NCBI GenBank assembly: GCA_945870545.1
Contig: CAMBTF010000105.1
Span: 1-6,309 of the forward strand
Origin: Akkermansia muciniphila
Lineage (GTDB): Bacteria > Verrucomicrobiota > Verrucomicrobiia > Verrucomicrobiales > Akkermansiaceae
DNA: 6,309 bases
Direction: 5' to 3'
The notes beneath the pieces are model-generated. The model was not told where the DNA came from, made no database searches, and worked only from the letters and a program-made list of their open reading frames with translations. Both the position numbers and the translations under genes were made by a program. This document shows positions 6,065 through 6,309 of this stretch, one piece after another; the first letter of the stretch is position 1, and each line of letters starts with the position of its first letter.

Positions 6065-6152
6065 ATATGGAGAAGGGGTTTGCAACCCCTTTGTGGTAAG
6101 CTGTGAAGCGGCTTGGGTTGAGGGGAAGGGGTTGTAAAACCCTTCTCCATAT
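6065..6152. repeat. REP/BIME-like inverted pair, unit 2 (GGAGAAGGGG type)
   Basis: Arm 6065-6091 and the reverse complement of 6126-6152 match at 25 of 27 positions by eye, both starting ATATGGAGAAGGG; a 34-bp spacer separates them. The left arm contains a perfect palindrome, AAGGGGTT-TGC-AACCCCTT (6073-6091); the right arm has an imperfect one. The right arm shares one base with the stop codon of the TonB-dependent receptor (6152-6154), so the unit sits exactly at its 3' end, where it could stabilise or end the transcript. The left arm runs up to the start of the PepSY remnant. Confidence 0.87.
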
Positions 6153-6309
6153 TAGAATGTCCACTCCAGCCCCGCGAAGACGGATCTGCCGTCGCCGGGG
6201 AGGAACTGGCGTTGGTCGGTGCCGCCCGCGTTGTCGATCACGCCGTGGGTGGCGGCGTGGATTTCATCGGTGAGGTTTTTCGCCTCTACGAACCAGGAGA
6301 CACCTTCGG
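6152..6309 (-). CDS. TonB-dependent outer-membrane receptor, C-terminal end only
   Basis: The minus-strand frame is open from the right edge to a TAA at 6152-6154 and gives 51 residues, from EGVSWFVEAKNLTDE to RSVFAGLEWTF. The NLTD motif, the FLPGDGRSVFAGLEW block and a terminal Phe are typical of the last beta-strands of TonB-dependent receptors; the C-terminal aromatic residue is the recognition signal for the BAM complex. Such receptors import ferric siderophores or other scarce ligands across the outer membrane using TonB/ExbBD energy. The plug domain and most of the barrel are outside the window, so the substrate cannot be judged. The PepSY remnant immediately downstream hints at iron. 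Confidence 0.85.
   Translation of the reverse strand, partial: EGVSWFVEAKNLTDEIHAATHGVIDNAGGTDQRQFLPGDGRSVFAGLEWTF

Larger units (their letters stand above)
5723..6151. other. Gene-poor junction between the TonB receptor and recJ
   Basis: About 430 bp contain no intact gene that I can support. The stretch holds the remnant of a PepSY-type gene, two inverted-repeat pairs and an A/T-flanked hairpin. A frame on the minus strand is open across much of it (about 5753-6085), but beyond the PepSY helix it translates the repeats themselves (for example GMRVANPRSQ from the 5773 arm), so it is not a coding sequence over its length. The recJ promoter would be expected at the left end of this region. 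Confidence 0.8.

Noticed and set aside
5753..6085. 110-codon minus-strand open frame as an intact protein
   Set aside because: Only about 30 residues resemble a PepSY helix; the remainder translates terminator and REP-like repeat sequence, and its start is a TTG inside another repeat arm.

Overview
The window is a high-GC bacterial chromosomal segment in which every supported gene lies on the minus strand, so it is best read from right to left. No rRNA or tRNA is visible. The protein styles fit a Verrucomicrobia/PVC-type bacterium: a YicC with an SVNRKQ N-terminal motif, a PepSY helix of the LMSSGSGVIHVL type, an AsmA-like giant protein, and a stand-alone four-helix-bundle (23S IVS-like) gene. 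The phylum is my inference from recall, not a search.

Right part (about 5723-6309): the last 51 codons of a TonB-dependent outer-membrane receptor (6152-6309), then the broken start of a PepSY-associated membrane protein (5966-6060). Such proteins are often neighbours of iron receptors. Here only the N-terminal helix survives, out of frame with its natural ATG. Two REP/BIME-like inverted-repeat pairs (6065-6152 and 5773-5883) and a possible bidirectional terminator (about 5906-5924) fill the rest. This is a decayed, repeat-rich junction.

Centre (3024-5722): recJ (single-strand 5'-3' exonuclease) and yicC (endoribonuclease family) are separated by 50 bp and probably cotranscribed.

Left-centre (2552-3020): a compact unit of about 470 bp between yicC and radC. 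It holds a four-helix-bundle gene flanked by two octamer-periodic arrays in opposite orientation: seven CTGAAAGG-type units on the 3' side and four degenerate TTTCAG units on the 5' side. It looks like a gene cassette with repeat-built terminal inverted repeats, and it is the most interesting object in the window.

Left (1-2540): radC (JAMM-fold UPF0758 protein), then, 18 bp downstream, a large membrane-anchored AsmA/TamB-like protein that runs off the left edge after 609 codons.

Functionally, recJ and radC belong to or are traditionally linked with DNA repair, yicC with RNA turnover, and the AsmA-like protein with the envelope. They look like a loose collinear run of housekeeping genes, not one pathway, with the four-helix cassette inserted among them.
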